Assembly: GCA_902574205.1 (NCBI GenBank)
Contig: CACGMS010000014.1
Span: 1 to 32,224, forward strand
Source of the DNA: an uncultured Candidatus Hydrogenedens sp.
GTDB taxonomy: Bacteria > Myxococcota > UBA4151
Direction: 5' to 3'
DNA length: 32,224 nt
Both the position numbers and the translations under genes were made by a program. Below are positions 1-6,413 of this stretch, piece after piece (the first letter of the stretch is position 1; each line of letters begins with the position of its first letter). Under the pieces are notes generated by a model. That model searched no databases. It was not told where the DNA came from and was given only the letters and a program-made list of their open reading frames with translations.

Positions 1-511
1 CGGTGATGGTTTTGTCCGTGAAGACCTCAATGAAGGTGATGAGGGTTATGAAGCTTGCGATGATAGGAATCAAGTTGACGGCGATGGATGTTCCTCAAGT
101 TGTCAAGCAGAGACACCTGCGCACCTCCGTGACCTAGGCGTTGTTGGCGTCGATATGAATGGTACTCCGATAGTCCCCATTGCCTTTTGTGGCTTTGGGC
201 AAGGCCGTGCTGGTCGAAATGCCCCGTTAGAGCGTGTTGGAATTTATAACTCGAATCGTACGCCGCGTCAGCGACATTTGGGGCACGCAAACTGGGATAG
301 CTTTTGCGTAGCAAATGGTTGGCGAGCTTCAAATACCGGGGGCGGTAATTGGAACCGCGATTGTACTTGGGTCATGCAAAACTGGAGTGGAAGCAATGTC
401 GGCATTGGTGGGGGGCCGATCGAGGCGATCCAGCATCCGCCCAACAGGCAAAATAGACCTCCAAGCCCCATTACACACGTTTATATGACCTGTATTGGTG
501 GTCAAAACTGA
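1..511 (+). CDS. C-terminal part of a disulfide-repeat (DUF4215/Myxo_disulf_rpt) protein, 5' truncated by window edge
   Basis: The frame is open from base 2 to the TGA at 509-511, so the 118-aa ORF starting at 155 is only the tail of a longer protein. The first visible residues are one complete repeat of the GDG...EACDD.NQVDGDGCSSSC type, the same unit that fills the next gene and the 1424-aa protein downstream. After the repeat comes a cap of about 130 residues, rich in Gly, Asn and Trp with scattered Cys (NWDSFCVANGW, NWNRDCTWVMQNW, VYMTCIGGQN), which I do not recognise. By analogy with its neighbours this is an exported, probably surface-attached protein in which disulfide-bonded repeats form a stalk. 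The secretion signal and the number of repeats lie outside the window. The cap shows no obvious similarity to the caps of the two related genes. Confidence 0.85.
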   Translation, partial: GDGFVREDLNEGDEGYEACDDRNQVDGDGCSSSCQAETPAHLRDLGVVGVDMNGTPIVPIAFCGFGQGRAGRNAPLERVGIYNSNRTPRQRHLGHANWDSFCVANGWRASNTGGGNWNRDCTWVMQNWSGSNVGIGGGPIEAIQHPPNRQNRPPSPITHVYMTCIGGQN

Positions 512-562
512 GTGTGTGAACCATGCTAGGCGCATTCAACCGCAGACTGTTTGGGGATTAAG

Positions 563-2107
563 ATGCGTTGGCTGTTGCTTGCTTTCGCATGGTTCTCTGG
601 GTTGGCTTGTTTCTCCCTGCAGACGAGCTCCGTTGTGCGGTGCGGCGATTCGCGTGTGGCTTCATTCGAAGCGTGCGATGATGGCAATGTCTTTGATGAT
701 GATGCGTGCACAAGCAACTGTCTTGAAGCCTTTTGCGGTGATGGCATTGTCCGCAGTGATCTCGCTGAGGGGGTCGTTGGCGCTGAAGCCTGCGATGACG
801 GCAATGAATTTGATGGTGATGCGTGTCTGACGGATTGCGTGAAGGCGATTTGTGGTGATGGGGTGCTCCGAACCGATCTTGGTGTCGATGAGGAGGGTTA
901 TGAAGCCTGTGACGACGGCAACGACGATAATTGGGATGGATGCACGAATTCTTGCGAAATTGTCGGCTGCGGCGACGGTGTTATTCAGACTGAATTGGGC
1001 GAAACTTGCGATGATGGGAATGCGATCGATACCGATGATTGCACCAATCGTTGTCGCCCAGCAGTGTGCGGTGATGGCTCGCTTTGGGAAGGTAATGAAG
1101 CGTGCGATGATGGTAACCGCAACGACGTTGATGCGTGCTTGAATAGGTGCACAATTGCGCGCTGCGGCGATGGTGCGGCGCGTATGGACTTGAGCGAAGG
1201 CGAAGAGGGCTATGAAGCGTGCGATGACGGCAACAGTGATTCGGATGATGCGTGTTTGACTGATTGCAGCGCGGCGCGCTGTGGTGATGGTATGTATCGA
1301 CGCGATTTGAATCCTTCAGACCCTGGCTACGAGCAGTGTGATGATGGCAACGCCTCGGACGATGATGGGTGTTCAACCGAATGCATCTCTTTGGGCTGCG
1401 GTAACGGTTTCCTCAACGAGGGGGAAGCTTGCGACGATGGTAACAGTGATGATGCTGATGCGTGTCGTAACGATTGCACCTTGGCTGCGTGTGGGGATGG
1501 AGTCACTCGTCGGGATCTGATGGTTGGTGAACCCAATTCTGAAAGCTGCGATGACGCCAACCTGATCGATACCGATGCATGTACGAATAGCTGTATATTA
1601 GCTGCTTGCGGTGATGGTGTCGTGCGGCTCGATATTGCTGAAGGTGACCCGGGTTTTGAGGTTTGTGATGATGGCAATATCGATGATCATGATGCCTGTA
1701 ACGATTGCCAGCCGGCTCGTTGCGGCGACGGCGTGGCTCGCGTGGATATTGCCGAGGGACAGCCAGGGCATGAAGCCTGTGATGATGGGAACCAAGTCGA
1801 TGAAGATGGCTGCTTAGCCAGTTGTGAGTTTGGGATCTGTCAACGCCTCGGGTGGAAGTTCGGGAACGCCAATTGGAACTGTCCGCAAGGTTGGCGGATG
1901 CCAACCCGTAACGAATGGACTCGGGTGTCTCACTGCGTGATGCCAGAGGATTACGGCCGCTTTGGATACTACCGTGATGTGGCGCTCAGCGTAGGTGGTT
2001 GCAATTGTAAGTGGAACGCGAATTGGTGCGCTCGATCGAGCATCGAGACGATTCGCCAGGGACGAGCTTGCGGTGATTATGATCAGCTGCATATTTGCGT
2101 GCGATAG
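563..2107 (+). CDS. Secreted Cys-rich protein: 11 DUF4215 disulfide repeats plus DUF1566/Lcl-like C-terminal cap
   Basis: The track begins at a TTG (551), but the ATG at 563 sits behind GGGG and gives a clean export signal, MRWLLLAFAWFSGLAC. The Cys could be a lipid-attachment site, although Gly at -3 is a poor lipobox fit. Eleven repeats follow, each about 30-40 residues, of the form CGDG.xR.DL..GE.GYEACDDGN..D.DAC...C. They come in a short version and a long version with the extra R.DL.EG..G segment. The last ~90 residues form a different module (NCPQGWRMPTRNEW ... HICVR) that resembles the DUF1566/Lcl C-terminal fold often found on surface proteins. The repeats probably make a rigid, Asp-rich, disulfide-locked stalk that presents the cap outside the cell. 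There is no MYXO-CTERM sorting tail. Ligand and role are unknown. It lies 51 bp after the truncated sister gene and may be co-transcribed with it. Confidence 0.85.
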   Translation: MRWLLLAFAWFSGLACFSLQTSSVVRCGDSRVASFEACDDGNVFDDDACTSNCLEAFCGDGIVRSDLAEGVVGAEACDDGNEFDGDACLTDCVKAICGDGVLRTDLGVDEEGYEACDDGNDDNWDGCTNSCEIVGCGDGVIQTELGETCDDGNAIDTDDCTNRCRPAVCGDGSLWEGNEACDDGNRNDVDACLNRCTIARCGDGAARMDLSEGEEGYEACDDGNSDSDDACLTDCSAARCGDGMYRRDLNPSDPGYEQCDDGNASDDDGCSTECISLGCGNGFLNEGEACDDGNSDDADACRNDCTLAACGDGVTRRDLMVGEPNSESCDDANLIDTDACTNSCILAACGDGVVRLDIAEGDPGFEVCDDGNIDDHDACNDCQPARCGDGVARVDIAEGQPGHEACDDGNQVDEDGCLASCEFGICQRLGWKFGNANWNCPQGWRMPTRNEWTRVSHCVMPEDYGRFGYYRDVALSVGGCNCKWNANWCARSSIETIRQGRACGDYDQLHICVR

Positions 2108-2219
2108 TCATGCGGTTTGTGATAAGGGAATCGAGACAGTATCTGAGTCATCAAAAATTGGTTTGGTACCCTGTTGAAACGGCGTCCCAATGGGGCGGAA
2201 TCATGCGTGAAACCGCTTG

Positions 2220-2248
2220 TTGTCAGGCGCTCGCCCCATGGATATGAT
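2220..2248 (+). promoter_or_regulatory. Sigma-70-type promoter for the dienelactone-hydrolase-like gene
   Basis: TTGTCA (2220-2225) and TATGAT (2243-2248) are separated by exactly 17 bp, each matching five of six consensus bases. The expected transcription start, near 2255, lies just before an AGGAG Shine-Dalgarno at 2263-2267 and the TTG at 2273. This supports the TTG start and argues against the upstream starts in the ORF track. Confidence 0.6.
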
Positions 2249-2272
2249 ATGTATTCGCAGGCAGGAGTAAGT

Positions 2273-3370
2273 TTGAGATTTATGGTCGCTTGTGTCGGCT
2301 TATCAGTCTGCGTTCTTGGTTGTGACCTACCGACAGACAAGGGGTGTGATGATGCCGTCTTTGTCAAAAGAACGGGTGACGATGCGGTGAGCGTTCCTGC
2401 TGGCGTTCGCCGCTTTGATCGCTATGGTATGAACGTTGAGGTTTGGTATCCTGCCGTGCCTGGGAGCGCAGAGGGTAAAACACCTTACAAATACGATCTT
2501 AGGCACTACCTCGCGCCTGAAGAGCGAATCAAAGTCAGCGATGAGCAAAACCCCTGGCAGGTTTGCAATTGCTATGAAGATTTACCGATGGACACCAAAC
2601 GCGGGCCGTATCCGGTTGTTGTATTTATTCATGGGACCGCTGGCTATGCAGCGCAGAGTGCTCAGATTACGGCTTATTGGGCGACTCAAGGGTTTGTGGT
2701 TATCGCCATGGATCACCCTGGGATTTATCTAACCGATTTATTGGCTCTGAATATGGCACCAAGGCAGACCGAAGACGTACGCGAATTATTAGAAGAGTTG
2801 CGTGCTTTTCGCGGTGGGTTTGCCGACTTAGAAGGTGTCGTGGACCTTGGTCGTATCGCCATCGCTGGTCACAGCGCTGGAGGGTCTGCATTGGCTGAAC
2901 TTGGAGGTGAGCCAGGCGTTGAGATGCTGATTCCGATGGCGGCGGGTGGAACCCTGGCGAGCGATGCCTTTAGTTTGGTGATGGGCGCAGTCGATGATCA
3001 GGTGGTTGCCTACAGCGAGGCGAAAGAGGGTTATGCGCAAACACCGGGTGACAAGATGCTGCTCGGTTTAAAAAATGCAGGTCATTTAGCGTTTAGCGAT
3101 CTGTGCGCCATGGGTCGTGAGCGAGGCGGTCTGATCGCTATTTTGCAAGAGACGGGCGTGTCTTTGCCAGAGGCAGCCGGCGATCTAATTATTCGATTAG
3201 GGACCGATGGGTGCGCCGAGTCGCAGATGACGCCGGAACGTGGTTGGCAGATTACCAATGCGGTGAGCGGCAGTTATCTTCGTGCGCGCCTGCAGTGCCG
3301 AGGTCAGGGCATGAGCGCTCAGGAGATTAGCAACACCTTTGGTTCGGATGTTGAGGTCAGCGCGCCTTAA
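2273..3370 (+). CDS. Lipoprotein alpha/beta-hydrolase, dienelactone hydrolase / PAF-acetylhydrolase-like
   Basis: The product is about 365 aa with a TTG start at 2273, chosen because AGGAG lies 5 nt upstream, a promoter ends at 2248, and translation then begins with a compact lipoprotein signal (MRFMVACVGLSVCVLGC, Cys17). The fold is read from PVVVFIHGTAGY (oxyanion-hole region, about residue 119), the nucleophile elbow GHSAGG (Ser201) and GDKMLLGLKNAGHLAFSDLC, whose His is the likely catalytic one. A DDQV segment before it may supply the acid. The closest families are the dienelactone hydrolases and platelet-activating-factor-acetylhydrolase-like esterases, so an ester or lipid substrate at the outer or inner membrane is likely, but its identity cannot be read. 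The 3' end overlaps the convergent P450 gene by 14 bp. Confidence 0.8.
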   Translation: MRFMVACVGLSVCVLGCDLPTDKGCDDAVFVKRTGDDAVSVPAGVRRFDRYGMNVEVWYPAVPGSAEGKTPYKYDLRHYLAPEERIKVSDEQNPWQVCNCYEDLPMDTKRGPYPVVVFIHGTAGYAAQSAQITAYWATQGFVVIAMDHPGIYLTDLLALNMAPRQTEDVRELLEELRAFRGGFADLEGVVDLGRIAIAGHSAGGSALAELGGEPGVEMLIPMAAGGTLASDAFSLVMGAVDDQVVAYSEAKEGYAQTPGDKMLLGLKNAGHLAFSDLCAMGRERGGLIAILQETGVSLPEAAGDLIIRLGTDGCAESQMTPERGWQITNAVSGSYLRARLQCRGQGMSAQEISNTFGSDVEVSAP

Positions 3371-4562
3371 AGCGAATCGGCAGCGTCTTGATGCCGGCGA
3401 TAAAGTTGGATCGTAAACGCCGAACTTCTCCGGTGCATTCAATATCCGTCATGCGCTCAGCCATCGCCTCAAAGAGCAATCTGATTTCAAGGCGAGCGAG
3501 GCTTGATCCTAAGCAGAAATGCTCACCCACGCCAAAGGCGACGTGTTCATTGGGGCTGCGCGTAATATCGAACCGAAAAGGGTCTTCAAATCGATCCTCA
3601 TCTCGGTTGGCGCTCATGTAAAAGAGCGCCACCTTATCGTCCTCTTTCATGTCGATGCCATGAAAGTTGAGATCACGTGTGCAGGTGCGTCTCATGTAGA
3701 TCACTGGCGTTGACCAGCGTAAGATTTCTTCGGTTGCGCTGTGCGAAAGTGTTGGGTCATTTGCTAACCGCTGCCATTGATCGGGGTGTTCAAGCATCGC
3801 CAACAAGCCGCTTGAAATCGCATTGCGGGTGGTTTCGTTACCGGCCACGCTGAGCAGTAAAAAGAAGGCATTAAATTCGGCTTCAGTGATGGCTTCACCG
3901 TCAACCTCAGCATTGAGTAAGACATGAATGAGGTCATCGGCTCGCCGACCGCCACGTCCATCGACCAACTCTTGGGCGTATTGCCACAATTCCATGGCGG
4001 CGATGCGCGAGTCTTCAACCGAGGTTTGAAATTCGGGATCATCAAATCCGATCAGACGGTTGGACCAATCAAAGATCAACTGAAAGTCGCTGTCGGGGAT
4101 CCCCACTAAGCGGCAGATGACGCGTAAAGGCAATTCGGCAGCGACTGTGCGGACAAAATCGGTCTCTCCAAGAGGTAAAATCCGATGCATAATTTCATCG
4201 ATATCGTCGCGAATACGCGCCTCCATCAAACGCACCATACGGGGTGTAAATCCTCGACTGACGAGTTTACGAAACTTGGAATGCTGCGGCGGGTCCATAT
4301 TGAGCATGAGTTGGCGAATGGGAAACAGGTCTTCATCGCCATAATCCTCAAGGGTTGAACCGCCTCGCCACGAAGAAAAGTCTTTCGGATTTTTTGATAT
4401 TTCAGCGATGTGATCCGCTTTGGTGATCGCCCAAAAAGGACGCCCGTTGGGCATCTCATGATGAAAGATAGGTTGCTCACGCCGAAGCAGCGCAAGCTCA
4501 TCATGCAGGACGCGCTGAGCCCAGCCATCCAAATCGTATAAGTCGATATCGCTTAATTCCAA
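3357..4562 (-). CDS. Cytochrome P450, CYP125/CYP124-like (steroid or branched-lipid hydroxylase candidate)
   Basis: This is a soluble bacterial P450 of about 401 aa. It has the I-helix motif VAGNETTRN (about residue 239), the K-helix ExxR in EEILRWSTPV, and the haem loop FGVGEHFCLG with the Cys ligand near residue 349. The wording of the I-helix, RSNFIAGIK near the C-terminus, and YMSANRDEDRFEDPF resemble CYP125/CYP124, which hydroxylate the terminal methyl of cholesterol or methyl-branched lipids; this is by memory, not alignment. The track's start (GTG at 4670) would run through a KstR-like operator. A TTG at 4562, 8 nt after AAGGA, gives a normal length and leaves a 124-bp divergent promoter, so I chose it. 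It needs a ferredoxin and reductase, which are not in the window. The substrate is inferred from family and operator. Confidence 0.85.
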   Translation of the reverse strand: MELSDIDLYDLDGWAQRVLHDELALLRREQPIFHHEMPNGRPFWAITKADHIAEISKNPKDFSSWRGGSTLEDYGDEDLFPIRQLMLNMDPPQHSKFRKLVSRGFTPRMVRLMEARIRDDIDEIMHRILPLGETDFVRTVAAELPLRVICRLVGIPDSDFQLIFDWSNRLIGFDDPEFQTSVEDSRIAAMELWQYAQELVDGRGGRRADDLIHVLLNAEVDGEAITEAEFNAFFLLLSVAGNETTRNAISSGLLAMLEHPDQWQRLANDPTLSHSATEEILRWSTPVIYMRRTCTRDLNFHGIDMKEDDKVALFYMSANRDEDRFEDPFRFDITRSPNEHVAFGVGEHFCLGSSLARLEIRLLFEAMAERMTDIECTGEVRRLRSNFIAGIKTLPIRFKAR

Positions 4563-4637
4563 GCTGATTGTCCTTAGGTATGGATCCGTGAGTTTAATCG
4601 CTTCAGCCGAACTACCACAAGGGGTGAGGCGTACATT

Positions 4638-4665
4638 TTGAGAACAGATTGAAACGTGTTCTAAT
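4638..4665 (+). promoter_or_regulatory. Sigma-70-type promoter of the enoyl-CoA hydratase gene, overlapping the KstR-like operator
   Basis: TTGAGA (4638-4643) is followed after 16 bp by TCTAAT (4660-4665), each five of six against consensus. The predicted start near 4672 gives a short leader with GGGAG (4675-4679) before the ATG at 4687. The KstR-like operator covers the spacer and part of the -10, a typical repressor position. Confidence 0.5.
4650..4663. promoter_or_regulatory. KstR-like operator (TNNAACNNGTTNNA) between P450 and enoyl-CoA hydratase genes
   Basis: The 14-mer TGAAACGTGTTCTA fits TNNAACNNGTTNNA, the reported operator of the TetR-family cholesterol-catabolism repressor KstR of mycobacteria. 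Its reverse complement shares the 13-mer ATTAGAACACGTT with the second site at 11941. It lies in the divergent intergenic region once the P450 start is placed at 4562. That a KstR-like protein binds here is inference; no such regulator is encoded in the window. Confidence 0.6.
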
Positions 4666-4686
4666 CGCACGGTAGGGAGTGATTCA

Positions 4687-5574
4687 ATGGCCGATGAAAT
4701 TCTGTTTGAGCTCAGCGATCATATCGCTATCGTTACACTGAACCGTCCCGAGACCAGAAATGCGCTGAATTTAGCAGCACTTGCCGCTCTTGCTGATGCC
4801 TGGCAGCGCATCGACGATGATGATCAGATTCGAGTGGCAATCTTGACCGGCGCAGGTGGCCACTTTTGCTCGGGCAGTGACTTGAAAGAGATGCACGCTG
4901 ACCAAAGTGCAAATCCGGACCACAAGCGCTTTATTCCAAAAGACCAGCTCGTTGCCTCGGCTCTCGATGCAATCAACAGCGGTGATCACACGAAGGCGCA
5001 AGACTTATTAGAAGAACATCAACGTCGCGGGGAGGCGGTGCCGACGCACTGGCGATCTTTTTTGCGCGATCAACGCTTAGCTAAACCGCTGATCGCTGCG
5101 GTGGAAGGCTACGCTCTTGGTGGGGGTACCGAAGTATTGCAAGGCTGTGATTTGCGCGTCGCCGGGCGGTCAGCCCAATTTGGCCTCACCGAGGTCAAAT
5201 GGGGCTTGTTTCCTTTGGGTGGCTCGACGGCGCGATTGACCAAACAAATACCGTACACCCGGGCGATGGAATTGCTTCTGACCGGCGCTCGTATGAGCGC
5301 TGAAGAGGCCTACCATTGCGGTTTGATCGGTCGCGTGGTCGATGATGGTTTAGCGCTTGAATCAGCGAAACAGTGGGCAAAACTGATTGCTGCTAATGGC
5401 CCGTTTGCGGTGCAAAGTGTGCTCGCAAGTGTGCGCGCAGCAGAAGGACTTGCCGATACGCAAGCCGTGGCTACGGTCGATGGTTTTGGCAACCCTGTGC
5501 TCTACAGTAAAGATGCTCGAGAAGGAGCGCGAGCTTTTCGCGAGGGGCGTGACCCCGAGTTTAAGGGCGAATAA
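4687..5574 (+). CDS. Enoyl-CoA hydratase / crotonase family protein
   Basis: This crotonase-fold protein of 295 aa is somewhat longer than the usual ~260. Oxyanion-hole elements are HFCSGSDLKEM and GYALGGGTEVLQGCDLR. The two Glu positions used by true hydratases are present (GGGTE and FGLTEVKWGL), so hydration of a 2-enoyl-CoA is likely rather than a purely structural role. The additional length is an insertion of roughly 35 residues after the first oxyanion loop (around residues 75-115, SANPDHKRF...QRRGEAVPTHW), seen also in some crotonases of steroid/lipid catabolism clusters. The ATG is preceded by GGGAG. It is transcribed divergently from the CYP125-like P450 from a promoter overlapping a KstR-like site, which suggests a role in beta-oxidation of a sterol side chain or branched acyl chain. 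That role is inference. Confidence 0.85.
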   Translation: MADEILFELSDHIAIVTLNRPETRNALNLAALAALADAWQRIDDDDQIRVAILTGAGGHFCSGSDLKEMHADQSANPDHKRFIPKDQLVASALDAINSGDHTKAQDLLEEHQRRGEAVPTHWRSFLRDQRLAKPLIAAVEGYALGGGTEVLQGCDLRVAGRSAQFGLTEVKWGLFPLGGSTARLTKQIPYTRAMELLLTGARMSAEEAYHCGLIGRVVDDGLALESAKQWAKLIAANGPFAVQSVLASVRAAEGLADTQAVATVDGFGNPVLYSKDAREGARAFREGRDPEFKGE

Positions 5575-5600
5575 GCGATTAAATGACGTTGAGATGTCAC

Positions 5601-5628
5601 TAGCCTTCGGCTAACCTCTCGCCCGAGG
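5601..5628 (+). promoter_or_regulatory. Tandem small stem-loops in the leader of the 5637 gene; second can pair the Shine-Dalgarno
   Basis: TAGCC-TTC-GGCTA (5601-5613) is a perfect 5-bp stem. Next to it CCTC (5615-5618) can pair with GAGG (5625-5628), which is the ribosome-binding site for the ATG at 5637. No T-run follows, so this is a weak terminator candidate for the upstream hydratase gene. It may instead modulate translation. The stems are short and could be chance. Confidence 0.3.
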
Positions 5629-5636
5629 ATAAGCCG

Positions 5637-6413
5637 ATGCTCTTTTTGTTTGCTGCATTATTAGTCGCCGCACCAAATGCTAAACCCGATTTAGCCATGA
5701 TGGATATGAAGGCGGTTCATGGGGTTGAGGATTCGCTCGCTGCGGTGCTCAACGAGAGCTTTTTGGTCGCGCTGAAAAACAGCGGTCAGTTTGGCAGTGT
5801 TGTCGGTGGGTCGGACTTGCGAGCGATGCTCGACCTTGAACAACAAAAACAAGCGCTCGGCTGCGGTGATGATGGTTGTCTAGCCGAACTCGGTGGTGCC
5901 TTGGGCGTGCCCTATTTGTTTTACACCAGCCTAGCTAAAGTCGGCTCTCGATATGTCATGCACTACAAGGTGATGGCGGTTGAAGAAGCGAAGGTGGTGG
6001 TGCGTGGTATGAAGACTGCGGGTGATGCGGACGGCTTACTTGGTATGCCGCAGACGCTGGTGGATGAAGCGATGAAGTCGATGTTTAAAGCGACGCCGAA
6101 AGCTCAAGCCATCGCCCAAGTGCCAAGCGCAGCGAAGGCGCCTGCTCACCCCTCAAAGCCGATCAAGATGAGCCGATGGCTAGGTGTCGGTTTGACGGTT
6201 GCGGGCGGTGGTTTAGCGGCGTTTGGTTATTCGGGATACGATTCCGCTAAAGCCGAATGGGCGGCACGAAATGGGGATCCCGGAACTGACAACGCCCCAG
6301 ATAGTGCAGCCTACGCGAGCTATGAAGCGGCAGCGAGTAGCGCCAATTCGATGTGGCTTAGTGGGTTAGGCTTGGCGGTCGTTGGCGCCGGATTGGCGGT
6401 GGTCGCACCATGA
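5637..6413 (+). CDS. Exported/membrane protein with myxobacterial LEQQKQALGC...CLAELGGALGV motif
   Basis: The product has 258 aa and an N-terminal signal (MLFLFAALLVAAPNA). The middle carries LEQQKQALGCGDDGCLAELGGALGVPYLF, a motif I know from numerous uncharacterised myxobacterial envelope proteins related to the N-terminal domain of TolB/CsgG-like proteins, in which a short Cys pair sits between a helix and a strand. After an Ala/Pro/Lys linker (residues ~155-178) two hydrophobic Gly-rich segments (WLGVGLTVAGGGLAAFGY and MWLSGLGLAVVGAGLAVVAP) flank a soluble loop, suggesting two C-terminal membrane helices. The start is the ATG after GAGG. Its TGA overlaps the ATG of the 1424-aa gene (ATGA), so the two are translationally coupled and probably act together, for example in export or assembly of the giant protein. 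Function is not established. Confidence 0.75.
   Translation: MLFLFAALLVAAPNAKPDLAMMDMKAVHGVEDSLAAVLNESFLVALKNSGQFGSVVGGSDLRAMLDLEQQKQALGCGDDGCLAELGGALGVPYLFYTSLAKVGSRYVMHYKVMAVEEAKVVVRGMKTAGDADGLLGMPQTLVDEAMKSMFKATPKAQAIAQVPSAAKAPAHPSKPIKMSRWLGVGLTVAGGGLAAFGYSGYDSAKAEWAARNGDPGTDNAPDSAAYASYEAAASSANSMWLSGLGLAVVGAGLAVVAP

Noticed and set aside
641-1850. Regularly spaced DNA repeats (TGYGAYGAYGG) that look CRISPR-like or tandem-repeat-like
   Set aside because: They encode the disulfide repeat CDDGN in one continuous reading frame, vary at third positions and have no constant spacer length.
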